The notes beneath the pieces are model-generated. The model saw nothing but the letters and a program-made list of their open reading frames with translations, searched no databases and was not told where the DNA came from. From Variovorax paradoxus B4 (GTDB lineage: Bacteria; Pseudomonadota; Gammaproteobacteria; Burkholderiales; Burkholderiaceae_C), in NCBI RefSeq assembly GCF_000463015.1, contig NC_022247.1:4030001-4094000 (forward strand): a stretch of DNA of 64,000 bases. The letters are read 5' to 3'. How positions within the stretch are numbered: the first letter of the stretch is position 1; the number at the start of each line of letters is the position of its first letter. Made by a program: the position numbers and the translations under genes. Positions 1-8,719 of the stretch are shown in pieces.

Positions 1-1326
1 GGCGCGGCCAGCGTCGACCTGCCGACCATCGGCGTCTCCGGCGGCCCGATGCTTTCGGGCAAGTGGCGCGGCCAGGAACTGGGCTCGGGCACCGGCGTAT
101 GGCAGATGAGCGAGCAGGTGCGCGCCGGCACGCTCAAGCTGCAGGACTTCTTCGAGGCCGAGAGCTGCATGCACCGCAGCCACGGCCACTGCATGACCAT
201 GGGCACCGCGAGCACCATGGCCTGCATGGTCGAGTCGCTCGGCATCGGCCTGCCCGGCAACGCCGCCTACCCGGCCGTGGATGGCCGGCGCAACGTGCTG
301 GCGCGCATGGCCGGCCGGCGCATCGTCGACATGGTCCATGAAGACCTCCACATGTCGAAGATCCTCACGCGCGAGGCCATCGAGAACGCCATCAAGGTCA
401 ACGCGGCCATCGGCGGCTCCACCAACCTCGTCATCCACCTGCTGGCCATCGCGGGGCGCATCGGCGTGGACCTCTCGCTCGACGACTTCGACCGGCTGGC
501 CTCCGACCTGCCCTGCCTGGTCGACCTGCAGCCCTCGGGCCGCTTCCTGATGGAAGACTTCTGCTATGCGGGCGGGCTGCCGGTGGTCATCAAGGAGATC
601 GCGCAATACCTGCACAAGGACGCCATCACAGCCAACGGCCAGACGCTGTGGGACAACGTGAAGGACGTCGAGAACTACAACCCGCAGGTGATCCGCCCGC
701 TGGCCGAACCTTTCAAGGAAAAGGCCGGCATCTGCGTGCTGCGCGGCAACCTCGCGCCCAACGGCGCCATCATCAAGCCCAGCGCTGCCACGCCCGAGTT
801 GCTGGTGCACAAGGGCCGCGCGGTGGTGTTCGAAAGCGCCGACGACCTGCACAAGCGCATCGACGACGAGAACCTCGACATCGACGAGCACTGCGTCATG
901 GTGCTGAAGAACTGCGGCCCGCGCGGCTATCCCGGCATGGCCGAGTCGGGCAACATGCCGCTGCCGCCGAAGGTGCTGCGCAAGGGCATCACCGACATGG
1001 TCCGCATCAGCGACGCGCGCATGAGCGGCACCGCCTACGGCACCGTGGTGCTGCACACCGCACCCGAGGCCGCCGCCGGTGGGCCGCTGGCGCTGGTGCA
1101 GGATGGCGACATCGTCGAGCTCGACGTGCCCAACCGAAAGCTGCACCTGCATGTGAGCGACGAAGAGCTGGCGAAGCGGCGCGAGAAATGGGTCGCACCC
1201 AAGCCGCCGCTCGACTCGGGCTACTGGAAGCTCTATGTCGACACGGTATTGCAGGCCGACCAGGGTGCCGACCTGGCCTTCCTGCGCGGGCGCCGCGGGG
1301 CTTTCGTGCCGCGCGACAATCACTGA
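1..1326 (+). CDS. IlvD/EDD-family sugar-acid dehydratase (5' truncated)
   Basis: The reading frame is open from base 1, so the N-terminal part lies outside the window and about 441 residues remain. The IlvD/EDD family removes water from dihydroxy acids or sugar acids using an Fe-S cluster. Visible signatures are GHCMTMGTASTM, whose Cys is a cluster ligand, the GGSTN segment and the conserved C-terminal stretch SDARMSGTAYG. The stop is one base before the KDGal kinase, which is followed by the KDPGal aldolase. This context points to a sugar acid such as galactonate or arabinonate rather than branched-chain amino acid synthesis. The exact substrate cannot be fixed from sequence. Family call is firm; substrate is inference. 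Confidence 0.85.
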   Translation, partial: GAASVDLPTIGVSGGPMLSGKWRGQELGSGTGVWQMSEQVRAGTLKLQDFFEAESCMHRSHGHCMTMGTASTMACMVESLGIGLPGNAAYPAVDGRRNVLARMAGRRIVDMVHEDLHMSKILTREAIENAIKVNAAIGGSTNLVIHLLAIAGRIGVDLSLDDFDRLASDLPCLVDLQPSGRFLMEDFCYAGGLPVVIKEIAQYLHKDAITANGQTLWDNVKDVENYNPQVIRPLAEPFKEKAGICVLRGNLAPNGAIIKPSAATPELLVHKGRAVVFESADDLHKRIDDENLDIDEHCVMVLKNCGPRGYPGMAESGNMPLPPKVLRKGITDMVRISDARMSGTAYGTVVLHTAPEAAAGGPLALVQDGDIVELDVPNRKLHLHVSDEELAKRREKWVAPKPPLDSGYWKLYVDTVLQADQGADLAFLRGRRGAFVPRDNH

Positions 1327-1327
1327 G

Positions 1328-2236
1328 ATGACAAGACTGGTAGCCATCGACTGGGGCACAAGCTCCCTGCGAGGCGCCCTGCTGGACGCGAACGGCAAGG
1401 TGCTGGAAGAACGCAGCGACGCGCGCGGCATCCTCACCGTGGCCGAAGGCGGTTTTCTCGCCGTCTTCGAGACCTTGTTCGGCGACTGGATGCGCCTCGA
1501 AGGCGCGCGCTGCCTGATCTCCGGCATGGCCGGCAGCAAGCAGGGCTGGGTCGAGGCACCGTATTGCGCCTGCCCTGCAGGCCGCGTCGAAGTCGGCCGC
1601 AGGATCATCGACATCGAAGCCATGCCCGGCGCGCGCATCGCGATCGTGCCCGGCCTGCGCGACGAACATGCCGGCGTGCCCGATGTGATGCGCGGCGAAG
1701 AAGTGCAGATCTTCGGTGCCATGTCGATCACCGGCCTGGACGACGGCGTCTTCGTGTTGCCGGGCACCCACAACAAATGGGCGACGGTGAAGAAGGGCCG
1801 CATCGTTGGCTTTCGCACCTACATGACGGGCGAGTTCTACGCGCTGCTGAGCCAGCACTCGATCCTGGCACGCACGCTCGACGCGGCGGCCCCGCTCGAC
1901 GAAGCGGCCTTCCTCGAAGGCGTGACGCGCTCCGAAAACGGCCACGGCCTGCTGCACAACGCCTTCGGCGCGCGCACGCTCGCGCTGTTCGAGCGCATGC
2001 CGAAGGAAGAGCTGTCGAGCTACCTCTCCGGCCTGCTCATCGGCGAAGAACTGCGCACGCAGTCGCTGCAGGCGGTCGGCGAGGTCGTGCTGATCGGCTC
2101 CTCCGCCCTGACCCAACGCTATGCCCTGGCCCTGCGCGCCACCGGCACCGCCACGCGCACGCTCGGCGCCGAAGCCACCTGGGCCGGCCTGCATGCGCTG
2201 TCCGGCTTCCTCGACATCGGCAGAATGCCCCCATGA
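1328..2236 (+). CDS. dgoK: 2-dehydro-3-deoxygalactonokinase
   Basis: A 302-residue cytoplasmic sugar kinase of the DgoK family, which phosphorylates 2-keto-3-deoxygalactonate at O6 with ATP. The N-terminus carries the ATP-binding phosphate-1 motif (AIDWGTSSLRGALLD), and the PGTHNKW segment near residue 148 is typical of DgoK. The ATG at 1328 follows the dehydratase stop by one base and fits the family N-terminus; the longer upstream frame lies inside the dehydratase. The stop overlaps the next start (ATGA), indicating one operon and translational coupling with the aldolase. Confidence 0.9.
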   Translation: MTRLVAIDWGTSSLRGALLDANGKVLEERSDARGILTVAEGGFLAVFETLFGDWMRLEGARCLISGMAGSKQGWVEAPYCACPAGRVEVGRRIIDIEAMPGARIAIVPGLRDEHAGVPDVMRGEEVQIFGAMSITGLDDGVFVLPGTHNKWATVKKGRIVGFRTYMTGEFYALLSQHSILARTLDAAAPLDEAAFLEGVTRSENGHGLLHNAFGARTLALFERMPKEELSSYLSGLLIGEELRTQSLQAVGEVVLIGSSALTQRYALALRATGTATRTLGAEATWAGLHALSGFLDIGRMPP

Positions 2237-2874
2237 CCACACCCCGCGAAAAATTCGATGCCGCGATGCGCGAGCTTCCGCTGGTTGCCATCCTGCGCGG
2301 ACTCGCGCCTGCCGAGGCCGCCGACGTGGGCGATGCCATCGTCGAGTCCGGCTTCCGGCTGCTCGAAGTGCCGCTCAATTCACCCAAGCCCTACGCCAGC
2401 ATCACGCTGATGCGCACGCGCTTCCCGCACGCCCTGGTGGGCGCCGGCACGGTGCTCGACGTGCAGCAGGTGCGCTATGTGCATTCGGCCGGCGGCGAGC
2501 TGATCGTGTCGCCCAACTTCAATGCCGAGGTGATCGCCGAAGCCGTGCGGCTCGGCATGGTCTGCCTGCCCGGCGTGATGACGCCGACCGAAGCCTTCGG
2601 CGCGCTGGCCGCGGGCGCGACCGGGCTCAAGCTGTTCCCGGCCGAACTGGCATCGCCCGCGGTGGTGAAAGCCCTGCTCGCGGTGCTGCCAGAAGGCACG
2701 CCGCTGATGCCCGTGGGCGGCATCACGCCCACCAACATGGCCGAATGGTGCTCGGCCGGTGCGGCCGGCTTCGGCATCGGCTCCGCGCTCTACAAGCCGG
2801 GCAAACAGGCTTCGGCCGTACGCGCCGATGCGCAGAGATTCGTTGCGGCCTTCACGGGCTCGGCCCACGCCTGA
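2233..2874 (+). CDS. dgoA: 2-dehydro-3-deoxy-6-phosphogalactonate aldolase
   Basis: A 213-residue class I aldolase of the KDPG/KDPGal family that splits KDPGal into pyruvate and glyceraldehyde 3-phosphate. It shows the family signposts in order: the catalytic Glu in LLEVPLNS, GAGTV, VSPNF, the Schiff-base Lys in GLKLFPAEL, and the phosphate-binding end GGITPTN with GFGIGSALY. The start overlaps the dgoK stop by four bases. A second aldolase of the family (eda) lies at 17489-18124; the DgoK partner assigns this one to the galactonate branch. Confidence 0.9.
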   Translation: MTTPREKFDAAMRELPLVAILRGLAPAEAADVGDAIVESGFRLLEVPLNSPKPYASITLMRTRFPHALVGAGTVLDVQQVRYVHSAGGELIVSPNFNAEVIAEAVRLGMVCLPGVMTPTEAFGALAAGATGLKLFPAELASPAVVKALLAVLPEGTPLMPVGGITPTNMAEWCSAGAAGFGIGSALYKPGKQASAVRADAQRFVAAFTGSAHA

Positions 2875-2907
2875 AAACCTTCTTTCCACGTTCACGAGGG
2901 AGCGTCG

Positions 2908-3645
2908 ATGTCCGCCGATTCAGATTACGCCAGTCCGGCCGTGCGCAAGCTGCGCGAAGACCTTGCACTCGCGCTGCGCGCAGCCGCCCACCACGGATTG
3001 TCCGAAGGGGTCTGCAACCATTTCAGCGTGCTGTTGCCGGGCGCCCAAGACCGCTACCTGATCAATCCGCGCGGCCTGCACTGGAGCGAGATCGGCCCTG
3101 ACGACGTCGTGCTGATCGACGTGCACGGCGAAGTGCTCGCCGGCCGCCACAGGGTGGAACCGACAGCCCTGTTCATCCACGGCGCGGTGCACCGCCTGAC
3201 CGGCCATGCGGTCGTGCTGCACTGCCACATGCCCTACGCCACCGCACTCACGCTCACGGCCGAGCGCGCGCTCGATCCCACGCTGAGCCAGAACGCGATG
3301 CGCTACATGAACCGCATCGCGGTCGATGCGGTCTACAACGGCCTCGCGCTCGACGATGCCGAGGGCGAGCGCATCGCGCGCGCCATGGCGGGGAAGGACA
3401 TTGCCTTTCTCGCGAACCATGGCGTGATCGTGGCGGGCGCCTGCATTGCGCATGCTTACGACGATCTCTACTATCTGGAACGCGCGAGCCTGCACCAGGT
3501 GATTGCGCAATCGACCGGGCGCCCGCTGGTTCCCGTCGATGCCAGGCTGGCCGCGCATGTCGCGGCGCAGATCCAGGGTGAACGCGAGCAGGCGGACCTG
3601 TTCTTCGAGGCGCTCCGGCGAATGCTGCCTCCGCCACGCGGCTGA
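2908..3645 (+). CDS. Class II aldolase/adducin family protein
   Basis: A 245-residue metal-dependent aldolase-type protein related to fuculose-phosphate and ribulose-phosphate aldolases. Zinc-ligand histidines are visible in VVLHCHMPYAT and a further conserved His in LANHGVIVAG. An acidic residue precedes the first cluster (RVEPTALFIHGAVH). A good ribosome site (GAGGGAG) precedes ATG 2908. It lies 33 bp after dgoA on the same strand and probably belongs to the sugar-acid operon. The substrate is unknown. Many such proteins in Burkholderiales are annotated only by family. Confidence 0.8.
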   Translation: MSADSDYASPAVRKLREDLALALRAAAHHGLSEGVCNHFSVLLPGAQDRYLINPRGLHWSEIGPDDVVLIDVHGEVLAGRHRVEPTALFIHGAVHRLTGHAVVLHCHMPYATALTLTAERALDPTLSQNAMRYMNRIAVDAVYNGLALDDAEGERIARAMAGKDIAFLANHGVIVAGACIAHAYDDLYYLERASLHQVIAQSTGRPLVPVDARLAAHVAAQIQGEREQADLFFEALRRMLPPPRG

Positions 3646-3803
3646 CGTCCGTTCGGCCGATTTCGGATCGTAAAAGGACTGCGCAGAATCGCGCAATGGC
3701 CGCGCAGCGGCTTACAGCTCTTCATCCGATTTCGCTCCAGCCTTACAAAGCGTTCACATGGGACCACGACGATAGGGCTTCCAACCACTCCATGGGAGTT
3801 GCC

Positions 3804-4130
3804 ATGAAAAAGCTCACTTACGCCATTGGCGCCGCGGCCCTGCTGTCGCTGGCTGCACTCAGCGCCCCGGCACAGGCACAGACCGGCGGCCGCTTCATCC
3901 AGGCCCAGGTGTATGTGGTTCCCGCACCGCCGCCTCCGCCGCGCCACCACTACTACGCGCCGCCGCCCCCGCGGCATCACTACTACGGCCCTGGCTACTA
4001 CCACGGGCGCGACCGCTACGAACATCGGCATCGCCACTGGGAGGAGCGCCGCTACGGCCGCAGGGACTATGACGGCGACGGCGTGCCGAACCGCTACGAC
4101 CGCCGGCCCGAGAACCCCTACCGCTACTGA
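3804..4130 (+). CDS. Small secreted Pro/His/Tyr-rich protein
   Basis: A 108-residue protein with a clear Sec signal peptide (MKKLTYAIGAAALLSLAAL, cleavage after APAQA). The mature part is low complexity: VPAPPPPP, then repeated RHHYYAPPP-type units and YYHGRDRYEHRHRHWEERRYGRRD. It ends with a DYDGDGVPNRYD segment resembling a calcium-binding thrombospondin type 3 or EF-hand-like loop. The ATG at 3804 is preferred over in-frame 3792 because GGGAG lies just upstream and it opens the signal peptide. Function unknown; an envelope or periplasmic role is inferred only from export. Confidence 0.75.
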   Translation: MKKLTYAIGAAALLSLAALSAPAQAQTGGRFIQAQVYVVPAPPPPPRHHYYAPPPPRHHYYGPGYYHGRDRYEHRHRHWEERRYGRRDYDGDGVPNRYDRRPENPYRY

Positions 4131-4145
4131 TCCGCCGGACCGGGC

Positions 4146-4856
4146 CTATGCAGCGGCAGGCGCCGCCGCATAAGCAGGCGCATCGCTCGAGAGGCTTTGC
4201 TTGAGCTGGCGCGCGACCGCGTCGGCCAGCACCTCGGGCAGGCCCGCTTCCACGCCGGCCAGCGCCAGTTGGGCCACCTCGCCGGGCGAGGCCTTGGGAC
4301 CGGGCACGTGCGAAGCCATGTCAGTGTCCATGTAGGCCACGTGCAGGCTCGTCACCTGCGTGCCCTGGCCCGCCAGTTCGTTGCGCAGTCCATTGCTCAG
4401 CGACCATGCCGCCGACTTGGTGGCGCTGTAGGTGGCCACGCTCGGGAAAGTGGTCCAGCTCAGCGCCGACAGCACATTGACGATCGCCCCGCCGCCATTG
4501 GCCGCGAGCACGGGCGCAAACGCCTGCGACACCCCCCACACGCCGAAGAAATTGGTTTCGAACTCTGCGCGCGCCGCCTCGACGGCTCCGGCACCCAGCA
4601 GATTGGCGCCGCGCGAAATGCCGGCGTTGTTGACGAGCAGCGTGACGTCGCCGCATGCGCGCACCGCCGCCTCGATCTGCGCGGGCTGCGTGACGTCGAG
4701 CGCCACGGGAACCACGCCAGGCAGCGTGACGCTCTTCGGATCACGCGCGGCCGCGTAGACCTTGCGCGCGCCCGCAGCCAGCGCCGCCTTGGCGAATGCA
4801 AGGCCCAGGCCACGGTTGGCACCGGTGATGAAGACGACGGAATCCTTGATTTTCAT
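4146..4856 (-). CDS. SDR-family oxidoreductase
   Basis: A 236-residue short-chain dehydrogenase with a Rossmann nucleotide site (TGANRGLG, residues 11-18), the NNAG motif near residue 76, and the catalytic YSATK (Y143, K147). It should reduce or oxidise a carbonyl or alcohol with NAD(P)H; the substrate is not predictable. The ATG is preceded by AAAGG at good spacing. It lies 61 bp downstream of the MATE gene on the same strand and could be cotranscribed. The C-terminus is Ala-rich and probably disordered. Confidence 0.85.
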   Translation of the reverse strand: MKIKDSVVFITGANRGLGLAFAKAALAAGARKVYAAARDPKSVTLPGVVPVALDVTQPAQIEAAVRACGDVTLLVNNAGISRGANLLGAGAVEAARAEFETNFFGVWGVSQAFAPVLAANGGGAIVNVLSALSWTTFPSVATYSATKSAAWSLSNGLRNELAGQGTQVTSLHVAYMDTDMASHVPGPKASPGEVAQLALAGVEAGLPEVLADAVARQLKQSLSSDAPAYAAAPAAA

Positions 4857-4917
4857 GGGAAGCCTTTCAGCGGGACGCATCGTCCCTTGTATTGATCGGT
4901 CGAAAAAAGCAGACGGC

Positions 4918-6324
4918 TCAGGCTTGCGCCACGCGCCGCAGCAGGCCACTGGTTGTGCGCGGCCAGCCCACGCGGCCGAACCAGGCGCCGCCGGCAATCG
5001 CCGATGCGATGACGATGCCGTACACCACCAGCGCCACGCCCTGTGCGGCGAACACGCCGGCCAGCCCGCCGCCCCAGCGCAAGGCCAGCCAGCCGCCCAC
5101 GCCGGCCACCACGAGCCGCGCGATGTTGCCGAGCACCGGCCACAGCAGGCGCCCGGCCCCCTGCGAGGCGAAATACAGCACCAGCCCGACGCCGAAGAAG
5201 CCGTAGAGCGGCCCGACCACGCGCAGGTAGTGCGCGCCCGTTTCGAGCATGACGGGATCGTTGCCGAACAGCAGCAGCCAGGGGCGCGGGAACAGCGCCG
5301 CGGCGAGGCCGATGGTTTCGGTGAGCGCAAAGGCCAGCGCCGCGCCGGCCCAGGTGGCGCGAAGCGCGCGTTCCCGCTGCCCCGCGCCCATGCAGGTGCC
5401 CACCATCGCGACCAGCGGCGCGCCAAGGCCGAACACCAGCGGCACCAGCAGGTACTCGAGCCGCGAGGCGGTGCCGTAGCCCGCCAGCGCGCCAGAGCCG
5501 AAGTGCCCGGTCAAGGCCGTGGCAATGCCGATCGACAGGTTGGTCGCCACCGTCGACACCGCACCCACCAGCCCGATGCGCAGGATGTCGCGGAACAGCG
5601 GCCAGCGCAGCTTCAGTGCGGAGAGCGTGGGGCGCAGCAGGCTGCGCGGCGAGCGCAGGTAGACGATGAGCGCGATCGACCCCAGCAGGTAGTACAGCAG
5701 CAACGCCATCGCGCCGCCCGCGATGCCCATGCCCGGCAGCGGTCCCCAGCCGAAGATCAGGAGCGGCGACGCCGGAATGAGGAACACCACGCCCACCACC
5801 GTCACGTTCGCCGGCACCGCCATGTTGCCGGTGCCGCGGATGATGGCCGAGAGCGAATTGAAGAGCCACACCAGCACCGCACCCGCGAACACCCAGTTCG
5901 AATACGTCAGGGCCGCGTCGAGCGCCGCGCCGGTGCCGCCCATGATGGCGTAGAGCCATCGCCCGCCGGCCAGCAGCGCAAGCGAAAAGCACAGGCCGAA
6001 GCCGATCGCGATGACCGCCGCATGCCACACCAGCGCATCGGCGTCGCCGCGGCGGCGCGCGCCCAGCGCACGGGCGATCGACGAGGCAATGCCGCCGCCC
6101 ATGGCGCCGGCCGAGGTCATCTGCATCAGCATGACGATGGGAAACACCAGCGCCATGCCGGCCAGCGCATTGGTGCCCAGCTTGCCGACGAAGTAGGTTT
6201 CGATGAGCCCGACGGATGCCTGCGCCACCATCACGAGCACGTTGGGCGCGGCCAGGCGCAGCAGGGTCGCCACGATCGGCGCCTCGAGCAGCATGCGCGT
6301 GCGCGGATCGAGTTCCTGGCTCAC
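4918..6324 (-). CDS. MATE-family efflux transporter
   Basis: An integral inner-membrane protein of about 468 residues with roughly twelve hydrophobic segments and the typical MATE opening (LLRLAAPNVLVMVAQASVGLIETYFVGKLG). MATE proteins expel drugs or metabolites by Na+ or H+ antiport. I chose a GTG start (VSQELDP) because GGAGG lies at ideal distance; an ATG further upstream would add a 26-residue tail without family character. The length matches the family. Substrate unknown. Confidence 0.85.
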   Translation of the reverse strand: MSQELDPRTRMLLEAPIVATLLRLAAPNVLVMVAQASVGLIETYFVGKLGTNALAGMALVFPIVMLMQMTSAGAMGGGIASSIARALGARRRGDADALVWHAAVIAIGFGLCFSLALLAGGRWLYAIMGGTGAALDAALTYSNWVFAGAVLVWLFNSLSAIIRGTGNMAVPANVTVVGVVFLIPASPLLIFGWGPLPGMGIAGGAMALLLYYLLGSIALIVYLRSPRSLLRPTLSALKLRWPLFRDILRIGLVGAVSTVATNLSIGIATALTGHFGSGALAGYGTASRLEYLLVPLVFGLGAPLVAMVGTCMGAGQRERALRATWAGAALAFALTETIGLAAALFPRPWLLLFGNDPVMLETGAHYLRVVGPLYGFFGVGLVLYFASQGAGRLLWPVLGNIARLVVAGVGGWLALRWGGGLAGVFAAQGVALVVYGIVIASAIAGGAWFGRVGWPRTTSGLLRRVAQA

Positions 6325-6379
6325 TGGGTAACCTCCGCACTCCGCGCTGCGGTATTCGCCTTGGGAGCGGCCCGGCGGC

Positions 6380-7615
6380 TCATGCCGCCACCAGCTTCGC
6401 ACGCGCCAGCCGCGCTTCGCGGATCGGCAGGTGCACCAGCGCCGCGCCCGCGGCGAGCGCGATGTCGATGTACCAGACGATGTCGTAGTTGCCCGTGGCC
6501 TGGAAGACGTAGCCGCCCAGGTACGCGCCCAGGAAGCCGCCGACCTGGTGCGCCAGCATCACGATGCCGAACAGCATCGCCATGTTGGCCGGCCCGAACA
6601 TCTTGGCGACGAGACCGGCGGTCGGCGGCACGGTCGACAGGAAGGTCACGCCCATCACGGCGGCGAACACCAGCATGACCACGGTCGTCTTCGGCGCCAG
6701 CAGGAACACCAGCACGGCGATGCCGCGCGTGGCATAGACCAGCGACAGCAGCGACTTCATGCGCCAGCGCCCCACGGCCCAGCCCATGGCCAGGCTGCCG
6801 ACGATGTTGAAGAGCCCGATCATCGCGAGCGCCCAGCCGCCGACCTCGGCCGGCAGCCCACAGGCCGCGACGACGCCGGGCAGGTGCGTGGCGAGGAAGG
6901 CGACGTGGAAGCCGCAGACCAGGAAGCCCAGGCTCAGGTAGCGGTAGCTGGGCGTCGCGAGCGCCTGGCCGATGGCCTGGCGCGCACTCAGCGGCTTCGT
7001 GCCCGATGCGGCTGCCGAGGCCGCGGCCATTGCGTTCGAGTTGCCCTTGAGCACCCATGCGGCCGGCAGCGCCAGCAGCACCAGCACGCCGAGCCACTGC
7101 ATGGCGCCGGCCCAGCCCACGGCCGCCGTCAGGCCGACGGCGATCGGCGCCATCGCGAACTGTCCGAAGGAGCCGCCGGCGTTGACCAAGCCGGTGGCCA
7201 GGCCGCGTTTCCCGGCCGGCACCAGGCGCGTGGTCGCGGCCATCAGCACCGAAGGGCCCGCCATGCCGGCGCCACCGGCCGCCAGCACGCCGATCGCGAG
7301 GATCAGGCCGGCCGTGCTCGTCATCAGCGGCGTGATCAAGGTGCCGATGGCGACCAGCAGCACGCCGAGGAACACCACGCGCCCGGTGCCGATGCGGTCG
7401 GCCGCGGCGCCCGCGAAGGGCTGCGTGAGCCCCCACCAGAGCTGCCCGAATGCGAACGCCAGGCTGATGCTGCCGATGCCGAGCGCGGTCGAGGTGTTGA
7501 GTGCCGAGAGGAACAGGCCCATCGTCTGGCGCACCCCCATCGTGAGTGCGAAGGCGCCGGCGGCCGCCAGCAGCACGAGCCAGGGCGCATGGCGCCGCAG
7601 AGGGGTTTCATTCAT
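6380..7615 (-). CDS. MFS transporter
   Basis: A 411-residue major facilitator with about twelve membrane segments. The motif-A-like loop between TM2 and TM3 reads AGAAADRIGTGRV. The start ATG overlaps the end of the MarR gene by eight bases, so the two are almost certainly one transcript and the transporter is likely controlled by that regulator. MarR-MFS pairs commonly serve export of aromatic or toxic acids; here the divergent neighbour is a PaaI-type thioesterase. Substrate is inference only. Confidence 0.85.
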   Translation of the reverse strand: MNETPLRRHAPWLVLLAAAGAFALTMGVRQTMGLFLSALNTSTALGIGSISLAFAFGQLWWGLTQPFAGAAADRIGTGRVVFLGVLLVAIGTLITPLMTSTAGLILAIGVLAAGGAGMAGPSVLMAATTRLVPAGKRGLATGLVNAGGSFGQFAMAPIAVGLTAAVGWAGAMQWLGVLVLLALPAAWVLKGNSNAMAAASAAASGTKPLSARQAIGQALATPSYRYLSLGFLVCGFHVAFLATHLPGVVAACGLPAEVGGWALAMIGLFNIVGSLAMGWAVGRWRMKSLLSLVYATRGIAVLVFLLAPKTTVVMLVFAAVMGVTFLSTVPPTAGLVAKMFGPANMAMLFGIVMLAHQVGGFLGAYLGGYVFQATGNYDIVWYIDIALAAGAALVHLPIREARLARAKLVAA

Positions 7616-8102
7616 CGCCGGCTCCCGTTGCGTCTTCCGGCTGTCCATCGCCCAGCCCCGCGCGCTGCAACAGCTCCAGGCTCTCGTCGAGCAGGGCATG
7701 CAGCGCCAGCACGCGTTCCGTGCCGAGGATGTCGTTGAGCGCCAGCTGCGCGTCGTGCCACAGGCGCTGCGCCTCGGCTCGCTTGTCGCGGCCCGCGTCA
7801 GTGATCGCCAGCATGCGGCTGCGCGCATCGGGCCCCTCCGTCTGCACCAGGAAGCCCGCGGCCAGCATCGGCTTGAGGTTGCGCGTGAGCGTGGAGGCGT
7901 CGACGTTCATCTCGCGCGCCAGATCGACCGGGCGCAGCGGCCCGAGATGCAGCACGTGCGAGAGCAGCGAGTACTGCGTGGTCTTGAGCCCGCTGGGCGC
8001 GACGTGCGTGTCATAAAGGCGCGACGCCAGCCTGGAGAGCCGGCGCAGGCGGAAATTGGTACATCCTTGGGGCCTCAGCTGAGGCTTCAGAGCGGCGTTC
8101 AT
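7608..8102 (-). CDS. MarR-family transcriptional regulator
   Basis: A 164-residue winged-helix regulator with the MarR arrangement: dimer helices at both ends and a central HTH (LRPVDLAREMNVDASTLTRNLKPML) followed by a wing rich in Asp and Arg (EGPDARSRMLAIT). An in-frame ATG at 8111 would add three residues. Two palindromes directly upstream (8111-8122 and 8126-8137) are its likely operators and cover the divergent promoter region, so it probably represses both itself with the MFS gene and the thioesterase gene. Confidence 0.88.
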   Translation of the reverse strand: MNAALKPQLRPQGCTNFRLRRLSRLASRLYDTHVAPSGLKTTQYSLLSHVLHLGPLRPVDLAREMNVDASTLTRNLKPMLAAGFLVQTEGPDARSRMLAITDAGRDKRAEAQRLWHDAQLALNDILGTERVLALHALLDESLELLQRAGLGDGQPEDATGAGDE

Positions 8103-8110
8103 GCCATTCA

Positions 8111-8137
8111 TTGTAGCTACAATAATTGTACCTACAA
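8111..8137. promoter_or_regulatory. Tandem palindromic operator, probable MarR site
   Basis: Two 12-bp inverted repeats sit between the divergent MarR and thioesterase genes: TTGTAGCTACAA at 8111-8122 is a perfect palindrome and TTGTACCTACAA at 8126-8137 is near-perfect. Their centres are 15 bp apart. Size and position fit a MarR dimer operator. That the adjacent MarR binds here is inference. Confidence 0.7.
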
Positions 8138-8156
8138 CTATCAAGGAGTTTTTTCC

Positions 8157-8702
8157 ATGACCGAGTCCCATGCCATCGGCGCCTGGATCGCCCAGGAGGC
8201 CGAAATCGTCCAGCGCCTGGACGCGGGGCCGGGCCCTGGCCTGGCACGCCCCGAGCAGATCGCCGGCAAGACCGGGCTGGAAATGATGGGAGCGATGCTG
8301 CGCGCCGAAATCCCCTATGCTGCCATCGCCAAGACCCTCGACTTCGTCCTGCTGGAAGTCGGCCCGGGCCGGGCCGTGTTCCAGGGCAAGCCGCTGGCGC
8401 AGCACCTGAATCCGCTCGGCACCATCCACGGCGGCTGGGTTGCGACCCTGCTCGACTCGGCGCTGGGCTGCTCGGTCCACACCATGATGCCGGTGGGGCG
8501 CGCCTACACGACCGCCGAGCTGAGCGTGAACTACGTGAAGGGCCTCACGCCCAAGGTGCAGCGGGTCCGCGCCGAAGGCAAGGTGATCCATTGCGGCCGG
8601 CAACTCGCCACTGCCGAGGCCCGGCTCGTGGGGCCCGACGGTACGCTGTACGCCCACGCCACCACAACCTGCCTTGTGTTCGAGATCCCCTCGCCACGCT
8701 GA
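8157..8702 (+). CDS. PaaI-type hotdog-fold thioesterase
   Basis: A 181-residue protein with the PaaI signature around the catalytic region (LNPLGTIHGGWVATLLDSALGCSVHTMM) and the strand SVNYVKGLTPKVQRVRAEGKV. Such enzymes hydrolyse acyl- or aryl-CoA thioesters in the cytoplasm, often in aromatic catabolism. AAGGAG lies seven bases before the ATG. The gene is read divergently from the MarR regulator and starts 20 bp after its operator pair, so regulation by that protein is likely. The natural CoA ester is unknown. Confidence 0.85.
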   Translation: MTESHAIGAWIAQEAEIVQRLDAGPGPGLARPEQIAGKTGLEMMGAMLRAEIPYAAIAKTLDFVLLEVGPGRAVFQGKPLAQHLNPLGTIHGGWVATLLDSALGCSVHTMMPVGRAYTTAELSVNYVKGLTPKVQRVRAEGKVIHCGRQLATAEARLVGPDGTLYAHATTTCLVFEIPSPR

Positions 8703-8719
8703 TCGATCGGCCGCAGCCC

